From Mesopusillimonas faecipullorum (GTDB lineage: Bacteria; Pseudomonadota; Gammaproteobacteria; Burkholderiales; Burkholderiaceae_B): a DNA stretch of 64,000 nucleotides. The stretch covers positions 1-64,000 of the forward strand of contig NZ_JACDXW010000002.1 of assembly GCF_020539505.1 (NCBI RefSeq), given 5' to 3'. Shown here in pieces: positions 56,938 to 64,000 of the stretch (within the stretch, counting starts at the first letter, position 1; every line of letters begins with the position of its first letter). Position numbers and translations under genes: made by a program. The notes below the pieces were generated by a model. It was not told where the DNA came from. It saw nothing but the letters and a program-made list of their open reading frames with translations, and did no database searches.

Positions 56938-58555
56938 TTTTTTCCATCCAAGAGCGCATCACCATGGCGACTGCACGCGGATCTTTCTCTGCCAACGTGC
57001 GCGCCACATTCAGGTTTTCTTCGTAACGAGTCATCTCAGATGCCCGGCGCTGAGCTTCAGCAGCCATTTCAGCCGCTGTATCCGGCAACGCTGCCGGCTG
57101 CGGGGCAGCCTGGTTCAACTGGCGTAAAACCGGCTTGATCAACTTGAACCAGAGGAACAAGGCGATCAGCAGGTAAAGCAAGTAGCGCCCGAGTTCCAAA
57201 GCAAGCGCTTGGTTGGCCTCGTCTTGCCAGAAAGGCGGGGCGACGCTAACGTCATCTGTGGCGAAAGGGCTGTTGATGACACTGACCGAGTCGCCCCGAG
57301 CTTCGGAATAACCCATGGCGTCTTTGACCAGGCGTGTGAGCTTGTCGAGTTCGGCAGGTGGCAGCGCTTGGGGATTGCCTTCGGCGTCAAGGATGTAGTT
57401 GACGACTACGGCGACCGACAGGCGTTTGATTGTGCCTGGCGTATCTTTCGTGTGACTGATCGTGCGGTCGACCTCGTAGTTGTACGTGGCGTCATTTTGC
57501 AGAGACTGCGCACGGTCGGAGGCAGCGCCCGGCGTGGCAAGGGCGTCTGCCGCCGGGGCGTCAGCAGGAGGCGGCTGAACGGTAATAGGGGCTTCAACCG
57601 GCCCCGGGGGTTGGTTGGAGAGTGCTCCGGGAACGCCGCTGGCAAGATTATCTTGGCCTTGTTCCACCGTGCGCAATTGCTTGCTGCGCACAGCCTCTTG
57701 CCCCGGATTTTGATTGGGGCGGTAGATTTCAGCGGTTTGCTCGCGCTGCGCAAAGTCGAGTTCGGCACTGGCTTGGGCGCGAACGTTGGTCTTGCCCACC
57801 AATGGTGCCAGCAGCGTCAGAATACGCTCTTGCGTGCGCTGTTCGACATCTCGGGCCAATGCCTGTTGGTCGCGGTGAGGTTCGGCTTGACCATTTTGAC
57901 TGGACAGCATGCGGCCAAGCTGATCCACCACCGACACGTGTTCGGCTTGCAGCTTGGGCACGCTGGAAGAAATGAGCCAGGTGATAGCGGCAACTTGGGC
58001 GTCGCTCAAGGTACGCCCCGGATAGAGCGTTACCAGCACCGAAGCGCTTGGAGGATGGCGATCGCGCAAAAAGAGGGATTCGCGAGGCAAGGCTAGATGA
58101 ACGCGCGCGCGCTGAACCGCGTGAATGGACTGTATGGAGTTGCCCAGTTCGCCCTCAAGCGCTCGCTGATAAGAGAGTTGCTCGGAGAACTCGCTGGCGC
58201 CAAAACGCGTGTTGTCCAGGAGCTCGAAGCCTATATTGCCGCTGCGGGGTAGGCCTTGACCCGCCAAGCTCAGACGTGCCTCGTGGACGCGATCGGCGGG
58301 GACAAGAATCGCTGAGCCGTTGTCCGAAAAGCGATAGGGCACGTTCATTTGAGACAGGGCGTTGACGATAGCGCCGCCGTCGCGGTCTTCAATGCCCGCA
58401 AATAGCACCTGATATCTGGGCTGGCTGGCCCACATCGTCACGACGATCAAGGCAGCCACGAGCGCGGCTCCCACACCCAGAAGCAGAGGGAGAGGTAGAG
58501 CCAATAAACGGCCAAGAGCGGGGAAGCGCGCTGTCAGCGCTTCTTTTTGTGTCAT
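56924..58555 (-). CDS. fliF: FliF, MS-ring protein
   Basis: Forms the membrane ring on which the flagellum is built. From ATG at 58555 it is 543 residues, starting MTQKEALTARFPALGRL. Two membrane segments (about 17-40 and ~445-465) flank the periplasmic region with YRFSDNGSAILVPADRVHEA and SVLVTLYPGRTLSDAQVAAI. A longer form from 58639 has an odd hydrophobic prefix and is less likely. First gene of the fliF-fliR series; divergent from fliE across 264 bases. Confidence 0.94.
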   Translation of the reverse strand: MTQKEALTARFPALGRLLALPLPLLLGVGAALVAALIVVTMWASQPRYQVLFAGIEDRDGGAIVNALSQMNVPYRFSDNGSAILVPADRVHEARLSLAGQGLPRSGNIGFELLDNTRFGASEFSEQLSYQRALEGELGNSIQSIHAVQRARVHLALPRESLFLRDRHPPSASVLVTLYPGRTLSDAQVAAITWLISSSVPKLQAEHVSVVDQLGRMLSSQNGQAEPHRDQQALARDVEQRTQERILTLLAPLVGKTNVRAQASAELDFAQREQTAEIYRPNQNPGQEAVRSKQLRTVEQGQDNLASGVPGALSNQPPGPVEAPITVQPPPADAPAADALATPGAASDRAQSLQNDATYNYEVDRTISHTKDTPGTIKRLSVAVVVNYILDAEGNPQALPPAELDKLTRLVKDAMGYSEARGDSVSVINSPFATDDVSVAPPFWQDEANQALALELGRYLLYLLIALFLWFKLIKPVLRQLNQAAPQPAALPDTAAEMAAEAQRRASEMTRYEENLNVARTLAEKDPRAVAMVMRSWMEKNGKD

Positions 58556-58819
58556 GCGGCAGCTCGGAGCGAGGCGGCTCGCGCAGGCAGGTGCCAGCGG
58601 CAGGCTGGAGAAAGAGTCAGCATTTAGAAAAAACAACAAAAACCGAACCGTAACGCCCAGGGGCGTGCGCGACCATCTCGCCGCGCTGATGGAATCATAA
58701 AGAGTGGCTGATTTTTGGAAGGGTGGAAAAACCGGGTCTTTTGGCGGCTAATAGCTGTCTTGATGCAGTGCGGCGTACGGTAAAGTCCGTCTGTCCTTTC
58801 CTATACCGAGATCTGCGGC
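58556..58819. other. Divergent fliF / fliE control region
   Basis: 264 bases between start codons. Class II (FlhDC) promoters are expected here, but I cannot assign FlhDC boxes or -10 elements by eye. TAAAGTCC at 58780 lacks a sigma28 -10 at the right spacing. Confidence 0.4.
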
Positions 58820-59149
58820 ATGACTTCACCCGTCTCTAATATGGCTGCTCTTGTGGGGCAGATGCGCCAGGTGGCACAAGCTGCCGGCCAAACGAATCCT
58901 ACGCAGACCGAAGCTTCCCTGCCGCCGGGAGGGTTCGCCACAGAACTTAAGCGTGCCCTGGATAAAGTATCTTCCATGCAGAATGCAGCCACAAGTCAGG
59001 CCCAAGCGTTTACCATGGGAGAGCCGGGCGTGGCTTTGAATGACGTCATGATAGATATGCAAAAAGCCGGTATCGCTTTTCAGACGACGGTTCAGGTGCG
59101 CAATCGCTTGGTGGCCGCGTATCAGGAAATCGCAAGCATGCCCGTATAA
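58820..59149 (+). CDS. fliE: FliE, MS-ring/rod junction protein
   Basis: Joins the MS ring to the rod and is the first exported rod protein. 109 residues. ELKRALDKVSSMQNAATSQA and the C-terminal KAGIAFQTTVQVRNRLVAAY are the family signature. It stands alone on the plus strand between fliF and the minus-strand fliK2 set. Confidence 0.95.
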   Translation: MTSPVSNMAALVGQMRQVAQAAGQTNPTQTEASLPPGGFATELKRALDKVSSMQNAATSQAQAFTMGEPGVALNDVMIDMQKAGIAFQTTVQVRNRLVAAYQEIASMPV

Positions 59150-59170
59150 GCGGCAGGGTCAAGGTGTGGC

Positions 59171-59476
59171 CTATGATGCCGCCGGGGTCGAGCCGGATGG
59201 GTCAACTGAGGCTTGGTTCTCTAGCGTATAAACCCAGGTCAGCAACTCGGCGATAGCCTGGTAAAGCTCGGGTGGAATGTGTTTGTCCAGGTCTACCTGC
59301 ATCAGCAAACCCACAAGCTCTGGTGATTCGTGCACGTATAAACCGCTGTCTTGGGCACAGCGAATAATATTCTCAGCAACGGTGCCATAGCCTTTGGCCA
59401 CGACTCGGGGCGCGCCATCCTCGGGTTCATAGCGTAGAGCAATGGCGCGTTGGCGCGGAGGGTTGGATTCACTCAT
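59171..59476 (-). CDS. Free-standing FlhB C-terminal-domain-like protein (FhlB type)
   Basis: 101 residues matching only the part of FlhB that follows the self-cleavage site. RQRAIALRYEPEDGAPRVVAKGYG aligns with YAVALSYQ...APRVVAKGSG of FlhB here, and IPPELYQAIAELLTWVYTLE aligns with the FlhB C-terminus. No membrane segments and no NPTH motif. Such proteins occur in several flagellated bacteria and may act as a soluble FlhB-C surrogate in substrate switching; its role here is inferred. It overlaps the second fliK-like gene by eight bases. Confidence 0.85.
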   Translation of the reverse strand: MSESNPPRQRAIALRYEPEDGAPRVVAKGYGTVAENIIRCAQDSGLYVHESPELVGLLMQVDLDKHIPPELYQAIAELLTWVYTLENQASVDPSGSTPAAS

Positions 59477-60596
59477 GATGCGGCTTTAACGGTGCCGTGG
59501 CTTGCTCAGAGCCGGCAGGCTGCAGGTGCTCGTCATCGAACTCAGCGTGGATGTCCAGTTGATTCAAATGCAGACCGCAGGCGTGCATCTGTTGGCGCAA
59601 AGTGTCGGCATGGGCCTTTAGCTGCTCTTGTGCCTTTGGGGCGGCAAGGTGGATATTGAGCATGCCGTCGACGACAAGCAAGCGGGCGTGAATTTCCCCA
59701 AGCTTGGGCAATCGGAGGGTCAGCGTACTGGACCAATGGTGCGACTGCTCATCGAAAGAGCCGTCTTCTTGACGGCCATCTCTGGCGATGCGCCATTCCA
59801 TAGTGGCTTGGGGCCAGACTTCGCCACGCCATTGCAAGGTGTGTAAAGCCAGGGTTTCCAGTTGTTGCCGAACAGTGAGTGCAGCCTCTTGCGGTATGCC
59901 CGCGACTCGGGGGGCGGGATCTGCACCTTCTTGAGCGGGGAGAGTGTCAGCCAGGCGGGCTTGCGGCTCGGAGAGAATCTGAGCACGTGAATATCGGCCT
60001 AGCGAGAACTCCGCAAGATGGGATTCGTAAAACAGGCCGCTGCGGTTTATGGCCTGTTCAAGTGCTTGAAACAGGTTGCCTGCCATGGGTGAGCTGAAAG
60101 CAAGCGCTGTCGGTGTCAGGCTGGTTGCAGCGGGTGGGTTGTTGATCACGCGGGGAGCGGCGGGCTCGGGCAACAAAGCCTGAGGCTGAGTTAGGGCGGG
60201 CAAAGGTGAAGGGTATTGCCTGAGTAACTGCACGAGCGTTTGAGCGACATTGCCCAAAGAAATAGGCGCCGAGGCTGTGCCGGGAAGGTCGGCGTTGGGC
60301 AGTGAGGGCAGGGAGCGTTCGGTGCTGCCGGGAGCAGGGGCTGACGCCGGTCTGTTGCCTAAAAGCTTGGGCTGTTGCTGTTGCTGTTGTTGCCTAGGTG
60401 CCTCAGGCAAGGGGCCGGGTGGTCGTTCCGGAGAATGGGCCGGACTTTCTACGGCCTGAGCCTTGGGCGTTTGTGGTATGAAATCTTGTGTGGTGGGGCG
60501 TGTGGAGGAAACCAGTTGTTGCGCCAGTTTGGTACCCAGCAGCGTATCTAGGCGTTGAGCAAGTAGATGGCTGCTCGTGAGACGCGAAATGCTCAT
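59469..60596 (-). CDS. Second FliK-like hook-length control protein
   Basis: 375 residues. The N-terminal ~150 are Pro, Gln and Ala-rich, including a run of glutamines from a CTG/TTG-type triplet repeat (60371-60391). The C-terminal domain (about 250-350) has STLTLRLPKLGEIHARLLVV, the LxxLGxI pattern of FliK-C. It differs from the canonical fliK at 52042. It overlaps both fliT and the flhB-like gene, so the latter two proteins are made together. It may control substrate switching of another structure or modulate FliK. Confidence 0.8.
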   Translation of the reverse strand: MSISRLTSSHLLAQRLDTLLGTKLAQQLVSSTRPTTQDFIPQTPKAQAVESPAHSPERPPGPLPEAPRQQQQQQQPKLLGNRPASAPAPGSTERSLPSLPNADLPGTASAPISLGNVAQTLVQLLRQYPSPLPALTQPQALLPEPAAPRVINNPPAATSLTPTALAFSSPMAGNLFQALEQAINRSGLFYESHLAEFSLGRYSRAQILSEPQARLADTLPAQEGADPAPRVAGIPQEAALTVRQQLETLALHTLQWRGEVWPQATMEWRIARDGRQEDGSFDEQSHHWSSTLTLRLPKLGEIHARLLVVDGMLNIHLAAPKAQEQLKAHADTLRQQMHACGLHLNQLDIHAEFDDEHLQPAGSEQATAPLKPHHE

Positions 60597-60937
60597 GAAG
60601 CCTGATGGGGGCCGTAAGCTTGATGCAGTGATTGCTGGCGTTTCAAGCTACCCATCATGTGCCCTAGTCGAGCAAGCTCGGGCATAGCCAGTTCGCGCAA
60701 TAGCGCATCGTCGTGAAGAATTTTGGTTAACAGGATCTGACGCGCCTGAGGGTTGGCAACGTCAGGCCCAGAAACCTCGCGCAGAGCCTCGACAGCATCG
60801 CGATACTGCTGGCTCAGTGTAATGACCCCCGACCAGTCGTGGTTCTGGGCCAGCTCGAGCATTTTTCCCGATAGTTCGGCAAGGTGTTCGTAGCAGCGAA
60901 GGCCGGGATCGGCGTTGCGCGGGGTGATGGTAGGCAT
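60593..60937 (-). CDS. fliT: FliT, FliD export chaperone
   Basis: Chaperone for the filament cap FliD; in enterics it also binds FlhC to repress class II genes. 114 residues, all helical, with YEHLAELSGKMLELAQNHDW and QILLTKILHDDALLRELA. It follows fliS after 27 bases and overlaps the second fliK-like gene by four. Confidence 0.85.
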   Translation of the reverse strand: MPTITPRNADPGLRCYEHLAELSGKMLELAQNHDWSGVITLSQQYRDAVEALREVSGPDVANPQARQILLTKILHDDALLRELAMPELARLGHMMGSLKRQQSLHQAYGPHQAS

Positions 60938-60964
60938 AATGCGTGCTAAAGCCTTAGGCGCGGT

Positions 60965-61390
60965 TCAGGAGGGCTGTGTAGAAGCAAGGTTGGCCAGATT
61001 CTGCTGCCAGCCTGCACTGATGTTGGCGAGCATCTTCTGGGCAATTTCCAGGCGGTCGAGATCGGCCTCAAGGTTGGCCATCATCAAGTGCTGGATGATG
61101 AGGTCGTAGGTCTGGGCCAGATTTTTCGACAGCTCGCCGCCGGCTTCCATGTCCAGACTGCTTTTCAAGCCAGAATCTATGATGTCTATGGCCTTGGAAA
61201 ATGCCTGGCCTCGTTGGGCTGTCTGGCCCTGAATAAGATGGGCTTTGGCTTTTACCAGGGCGGCGTCGGCACCTTCGAACAGCAGGGTAATCAGCTGTGC
61301 TGGCGAGGCGCTCATGACGCGGGTTTCCAGGGCGATATCGGCGTAGGCTTTTGCAGAGCGACCGGGGCGGCGGAGTGTGGAACCGTACAT
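60965..61390 (-). CDS. fliS: FliS, flagellin export chaperone
   Basis: Binds flagellin and prevents early polymerisation. 141 residues with the typical start MYGSTLRRPGRSAKAYADIA and the segments ETRVMSASPAQLITLLFEGA and LAQTYDLIIQHLMMANLE. Four bases after fliD. Confidence 0.95.
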   Translation of the reverse strand: MYGSTLRRPGRSAKAYADIALETRVMSASPAQLITLLFEGADAALVKAKAHLIQGQTAQRGQAFSKAIDIIDSGLKSSLDMEAGGELSKNLAQTYDLIIQHLMMANLEADLDRLEIAQKMLANISAGWQQNLANLASTQPS

Positions 61391-61394
61391 GGCG

Positions 61395-62795
61395 TCAGGA
61401 TTTGCTGGATTGAGAGTTGAGGTTGCTGAGCATGGCCAATTGTTGCGTGAGGTAGTTGCTGATGGAGCTCATTTGCGCGACGGTTTGGTCTAGTGCCACG
61501 AACTGCGCGCGATAGGTTTCCATGCGCTGATCTATGCGTTCAGAGGTGGCGATGTAATCGTTGTCGAGCAATTTGGCGCTACGTTCTGCGCCGTCGGTGG
61601 CACTTTTTATCATGCCGTTGCTGCCCGTGATGGACTGCACCGTAGACGTGACACGTTGCACTAAACCGCCTTCTCCGGAGAGCAAGCGTTGTACATCGGG
61701 TAAATTTTCAGCCAGGGCTTTGGACAGCTTGGCATCGTCAACTTTAAGAGCGCCGGTGCTGGGGTCTGTGCTGATACCCATTTGGGATAAAGAGCGTACT
61801 TGACCCTCGGTTGCGGTGACGCCCAAGGCGTCGCGCATGAGGCTTTGTACACGACGGGCTATGGAGTCACCCGTGAGCGGGCTGCTCGTGCCTTCGTCTA
61901 CGTTGAAACCGGTGAGCGCAGTGAGTGTGCTTTGCAGCGCGTTGTAAGCGCTGACGAAGCCTTTCACGGCTGCCGTACCCGCGCTGTCGTCTCTGGCAAT
62001 CTTCAGGGACTGTGCGGTACCGGCTTTGGCAAGCTCCAGGGTGACGCCTTCTATGGCTTGCTCTATTTTGTTGCTTTGGCTGGTGATGCTGATGCCATTG
62101 ACGTCTATCAGGGCGTTGGTGGCTGCGACGCGCTCTTCCATGGCTGACGGCTGTGTGGCGTCGAAGCCCAACAGCGCTTGCAGGCTGTTGCCGAGGTCTG
62201 TGCTGCTGACGCTGATATTGCTTAGGGCTGCGTCGGTACCGGTTTCGGCCGAAGTGAGTAGAAGGCGATGGGGCGTGTCCGAACCATCGTTGACCAGCGT
62301 GGCGCGCACGCCAAGATCGGTATCCGCATTGATTGCGGCAACAAGGTCTTCCAGCGAGGTGGCTTGACTTTGAAGGTCGAGGGTGGATTGCTTGCCATCA
62401 CCGAAGGTAAAGGTGATGAGACCACCATTGCCCAAAGAAGCTTTGCGGTCGGCCTGCCCGGCAGACACCAGGGTTTGAGACCCCGCCAGTTGTTGTACTT
62501 CGATGCGATAGTCGCCAGCGATGGCCTTGCCACCGGCGCTGGCGGTAAAAGTATCCCCTGTGGTGGTGGCCTTGAGGGCGCCCAAGGTATTGCTTTTATT
62601 GAGTGCTTCCGCAGCTGTTTTGACGTTTTCGACAGCGTTCTTGAGCGTGCCATACGCGGAAATGCGATTTTGAGTAGCGTCGTAGCGTGTCTTGATGAGG
62701 GAGAGCGCTTGATTCTCGCTGGTGCGCAGATCGGTAAGCAATTGCTCGAGCGGTAAGCCCGAACCCACGCCGATATTAGAGATGGAAGTGGCCAT
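61395..62795 (-). CDS. fliD: FliD, flagellar filament cap
   Basis: Hook-associated protein 2 that caps the filament and folds flagellin. 466 residues. The N-terminal ISNIGVGSGLPLEQLLTDLR, the central KIEQAIEGVTLELAKAGTAQ and the C-terminal RIDQRMETYRAQFVALDQTV and LTQQLAMLSNLN are the family marks. It follows flaG by 23 bases. Confidence 0.94.
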   Translation of the reverse strand: MATSISNIGVGSGLPLEQLLTDLRTSENQALSLIKTRYDATQNRISAYGTLKNAVENVKTAAEALNKSNTLGALKATTTGDTFTASAGGKAIAGDYRIEVQQLAGSQTLVSAGQADRKASLGNGGLITFTFGDGKQSTLDLQSQATSLEDLVAAINADTDLGVRATLVNDGSDTPHRLLLTSAETGTDAALSNISVSSTDLGNSLQALLGFDATQPSAMEERVAATNALIDVNGISITSQSNKIEQAIEGVTLELAKAGTAQSLKIARDDSAGTAAVKGFVSAYNALQSTLTALTGFNVDEGTSSPLTGDSIARRVQSLMRDALGVTATEGQVRSLSQMGISTDPSTGALKVDDAKLSKALAENLPDVQRLLSGEGGLVQRVTSTVQSITGSNGMIKSATDGAERSAKLLDNDYIATSERIDQRMETYRAQFVALDQTVAQMSSISNYLTQQLAMLSNLNSQSSKS

Positions 62796-62818
62796 GATAG
62801 GGATTCCGGTGACGGTGT

Positions 62819-63202
62819 TCAGGCTTTGGTATTAACGTGTTGGCCTTGCAGTTGAACGATCATTTTGGCAATGCGGATAACGGCATCGCTGGGAACCGTA
62901 CGCAAGACTTCCCCGCTTTGGGAGTCGATGATGGAAACCACCAAGCGTTGGGCTTCTGGGTCTATGTCGAAGCGCATGCCAGTTGCCCAGGCCTGCAAAC
63001 CGTCGTTGATCTCATCCAACGAGCCGCTGAAACCATGCTGATCGGTTTGAGAGGATTGACCGCCGGTTGCGTTTCCCTTGTTTTGGCTGTCGCCCATTGC
63101 TGTGATTTGTGGAATGGCTTCCGGCAGAATGGGGCGCTCGGTTTCTCGGACCAGAGGCAACGAAGCGGCAGTCGAGGAGAGAGGATCGAGAGGATGTACC
63201 AT
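62819..63202 (-). CDS. flaG: FlaG family protein
   Basis: Small protein that affects filament length in other bacteria. 127 residues: a disordered polar N-terminal half, then a FlaG domain (about 65-125) with LQAWATGMRFDIDPEAQRLV and SGEVLRTVPSDAVIRIAKMI. It is the first gene of flaG-fliD-fliS-fliT, behind a near-perfect sigma28 promoter. Confidence 0.92.
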   Translation of the reverse strand: MVHPLDPLSSTAASLPLVRETERPILPEAIPQITAMGDSQNKGNATGGQSSQTDQHGFSGSLDEINDGLQAWATGMRFDIDPEAQRLVVSIIDSQSGEVLRTVPSDAVIRIAKMIVQLQGQHVNTKA

Positions 63203-63444
63203 GAAGAGGTCTCCTGAGCGGGGAGGGCTGGTGCGTGCAAGCTTGGCGCAAAGAGCCCTTGCCTAAGCCGGCGCGGCGGGCGTATTGCGGTTATGCCACG
63301 CTTACGGCCAGAATAAGAGAAACTTTAGCAGTCATGGCCCTAGCACTAATCACTGGAACAGTAAGGGAAAAGCCGGGTAGATCAGCGCGCCTTTTGCCGA
63401 GAAAGCGGCGAAAATGATAGTGCAAGCTTTCCGTCTCCGACCGC
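63203..63444. other. Divergent flaG / fliA control region
   Basis: About 240 bases. It holds the flaG sigma28 promoter on the minus strand. A fliA promoter should be here too, but I cannot identify it. Confidence 0.5.
63301..63327 (-). promoter_or_regulatory. Sigma28-type promoter of flaG-fliDST
   Basis: On the minus strand TAAAGTTT (63327-63320) and GCCGTAAG (63308-63301) are separated by exactly 11 bases; the first element matches the FliA -35 consensus fully. Predicted start near 63294, with a leader of about 90 bases. Confidence 0.88.
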
Positions 63445-64000
63445 ATGGCTATTTCCGAAGAACAACTCATCAAACAGCATCTGCCCTTGGTTCGGCGTGC
63501 CGCGCTACAACTGATTGCGCGCTTACCGGCCAATGTGCAGCTTGACGATCTCATGCAAGCGGGCATGATAGGTTTGCTGGATGCCGCGCGCCGTTATCAG
63601 CAGATGGAGCAAGCACAGTTTGAAACCTACGCCCAGACCAGAGTCAGGGGCGCCATGTTGGATGAACTGCGCAGCCAGGATTGGCTACCGCGGGCTGTCA
63701 GGGGTAAAGCCAGGCAGATAGAGCTTGCCATCCAGAAATTGAACCATCAACTGCTGCGCCCACCCACTGACAGCGAGATTGCCGAATCCCTGGATATGGA
63801 AGTGGGCCAATATCACGAGTTGTTGGACGATGCCCACGGCGTGCAAGTTCTGCATTATGAAGACTTGCACGGCGGCCAGGATGCCGGCAGTGCGGTCGAA
63901 CTGGATAAAGCGGGAAGCACTACGCCGCAAAACCAGTTGTATATAAAACGTCTGCGTGAAGCCTTGGTTCAAGCGATAGGGGCACTGCCAGAACGCGAGC
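63445..64000 (+). CDS. fliA: FliA (sigma28), N-terminal part; continues past window
   Basis: Flagellar sigma factor for late genes, held inactive by FlgM. The visible 185 residues start MAISEEQLIKQHLPLVRRAA and include NVQLDDLMQAGMIGLLDAAR and FETYAQTRVRGAMLDELRSQ (region 2 core and DNA-melting motif) and PPTDSEIAESLDM (region 3). Region 4 and the stop are outside the window. It serves the promoters in front of flgM, flgK and flaG. Flagellin genes are probably beyond the right edge. Confidence 0.95.
   Translation, partial: MAISEEQLIKQHLPLVRRAALQLIARLPANVQLDDLMQAGMIGLLDAARRYQQMEQAQFETYAQTRVRGAMLDELRSQDWLPRAVRGKARQIELAIQKLNHQLLRPPTDSEIAESLDMEVGQYHELLDDAHGVQVLHYEDLHGGQDAGSAVELDKAGSTTPQNQLYIKRLREALVQAIGALPERE

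Noticed and set aside
58780-58815. TAAAGTCC upstream of fliE as a sigma28 promoter
   Set aside because: No GCCGATAA-like -10 at the right distance; fliE is normally an FlhDC-dependent gene.

Overview
The window is 64 kb of a betaproteobacterial chromosome. Its gene content and order most resemble the family Alcaligenaceae (Bordetella, Achromobacter, Alcaligenes and relatives). The evidence is the 5S rRNA sequence at the left edge, a tonB-exbB-exbD cluster beside an rRNA operon, an FlhDC master regulator, and one flagellar/chemotaxis locus in the order flhDC-motAB-cheAW-mcp-cheRBYZ-flhBAF. Genus cannot be fixed from sequence reading alone. I saw no insertion sequences, phage genes, tRNAs or CRISPR arrays. 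Gene density is high and almost every gene belongs to a recognised family.

Left part (1-2.7 kb): the 3' part of a 5S rRNA gene with its terminator, then tonB-exbB-exbD, the energy supply for TonB-dependent outer-membrane uptake. A Fur-like box lies over a probable promoter. Next (2.7-13.4 kb) is an amide/urea utilisation block: urtABCDE (ABC importer of the urea/short-chain amide type), fmdA (formamidase/acetamidase), fmdB, amiC and amiR, then an acetyl-CoA synthetase gene. AmiC is a ligand-binding inhibitor and AmiR an ANTAR-domain antiterminator. The leader in front of urtA carries a strong sigma70-type promoter, a hairpin with an ANTAR-like hexaloop, a second hairpin overlapping a terminator, and that terminator. 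This is what AmiR would be expected to act on and is the most interesting regulatory feature of the window.

Middle (13.4-18 kb): a TPP-riboswitch-controlled cytX-type transporter, panD, a SulP anion transporter, a small ribbon-helix-helix protein and a TM2-domain membrane protein. A perfect FNR/Anr-type palindrome lies between the TM2 gene and flhDC.

Right part (18.2-64 kb): a nearly complete flagellar and chemotaxis regulon. flhDC, motAB, cheAW-mcp-cheRBYZ, flhBAF and flgBCDEFGHIJKL-mcp run on the plus strand. flgAMN, fliFGHIJKLMNOPQR and a flaG-fliDST-fliK2-flhB-like set run on the minus strand. fliE and the start of fliA are on the plus strand. Three sigma28-type promoters can be read directly, in front of flgM, flgK and flaG. 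Unusual points are a 761-residue FlhF with a long unassigned C-terminal half and no flhG partner, a second FliK-like protein overlapping a free-standing FlhB-C-like protein, and a receptor ending in a CheR/CheB-docking pentapeptide. No flagellin gene (fliC) is in the window.
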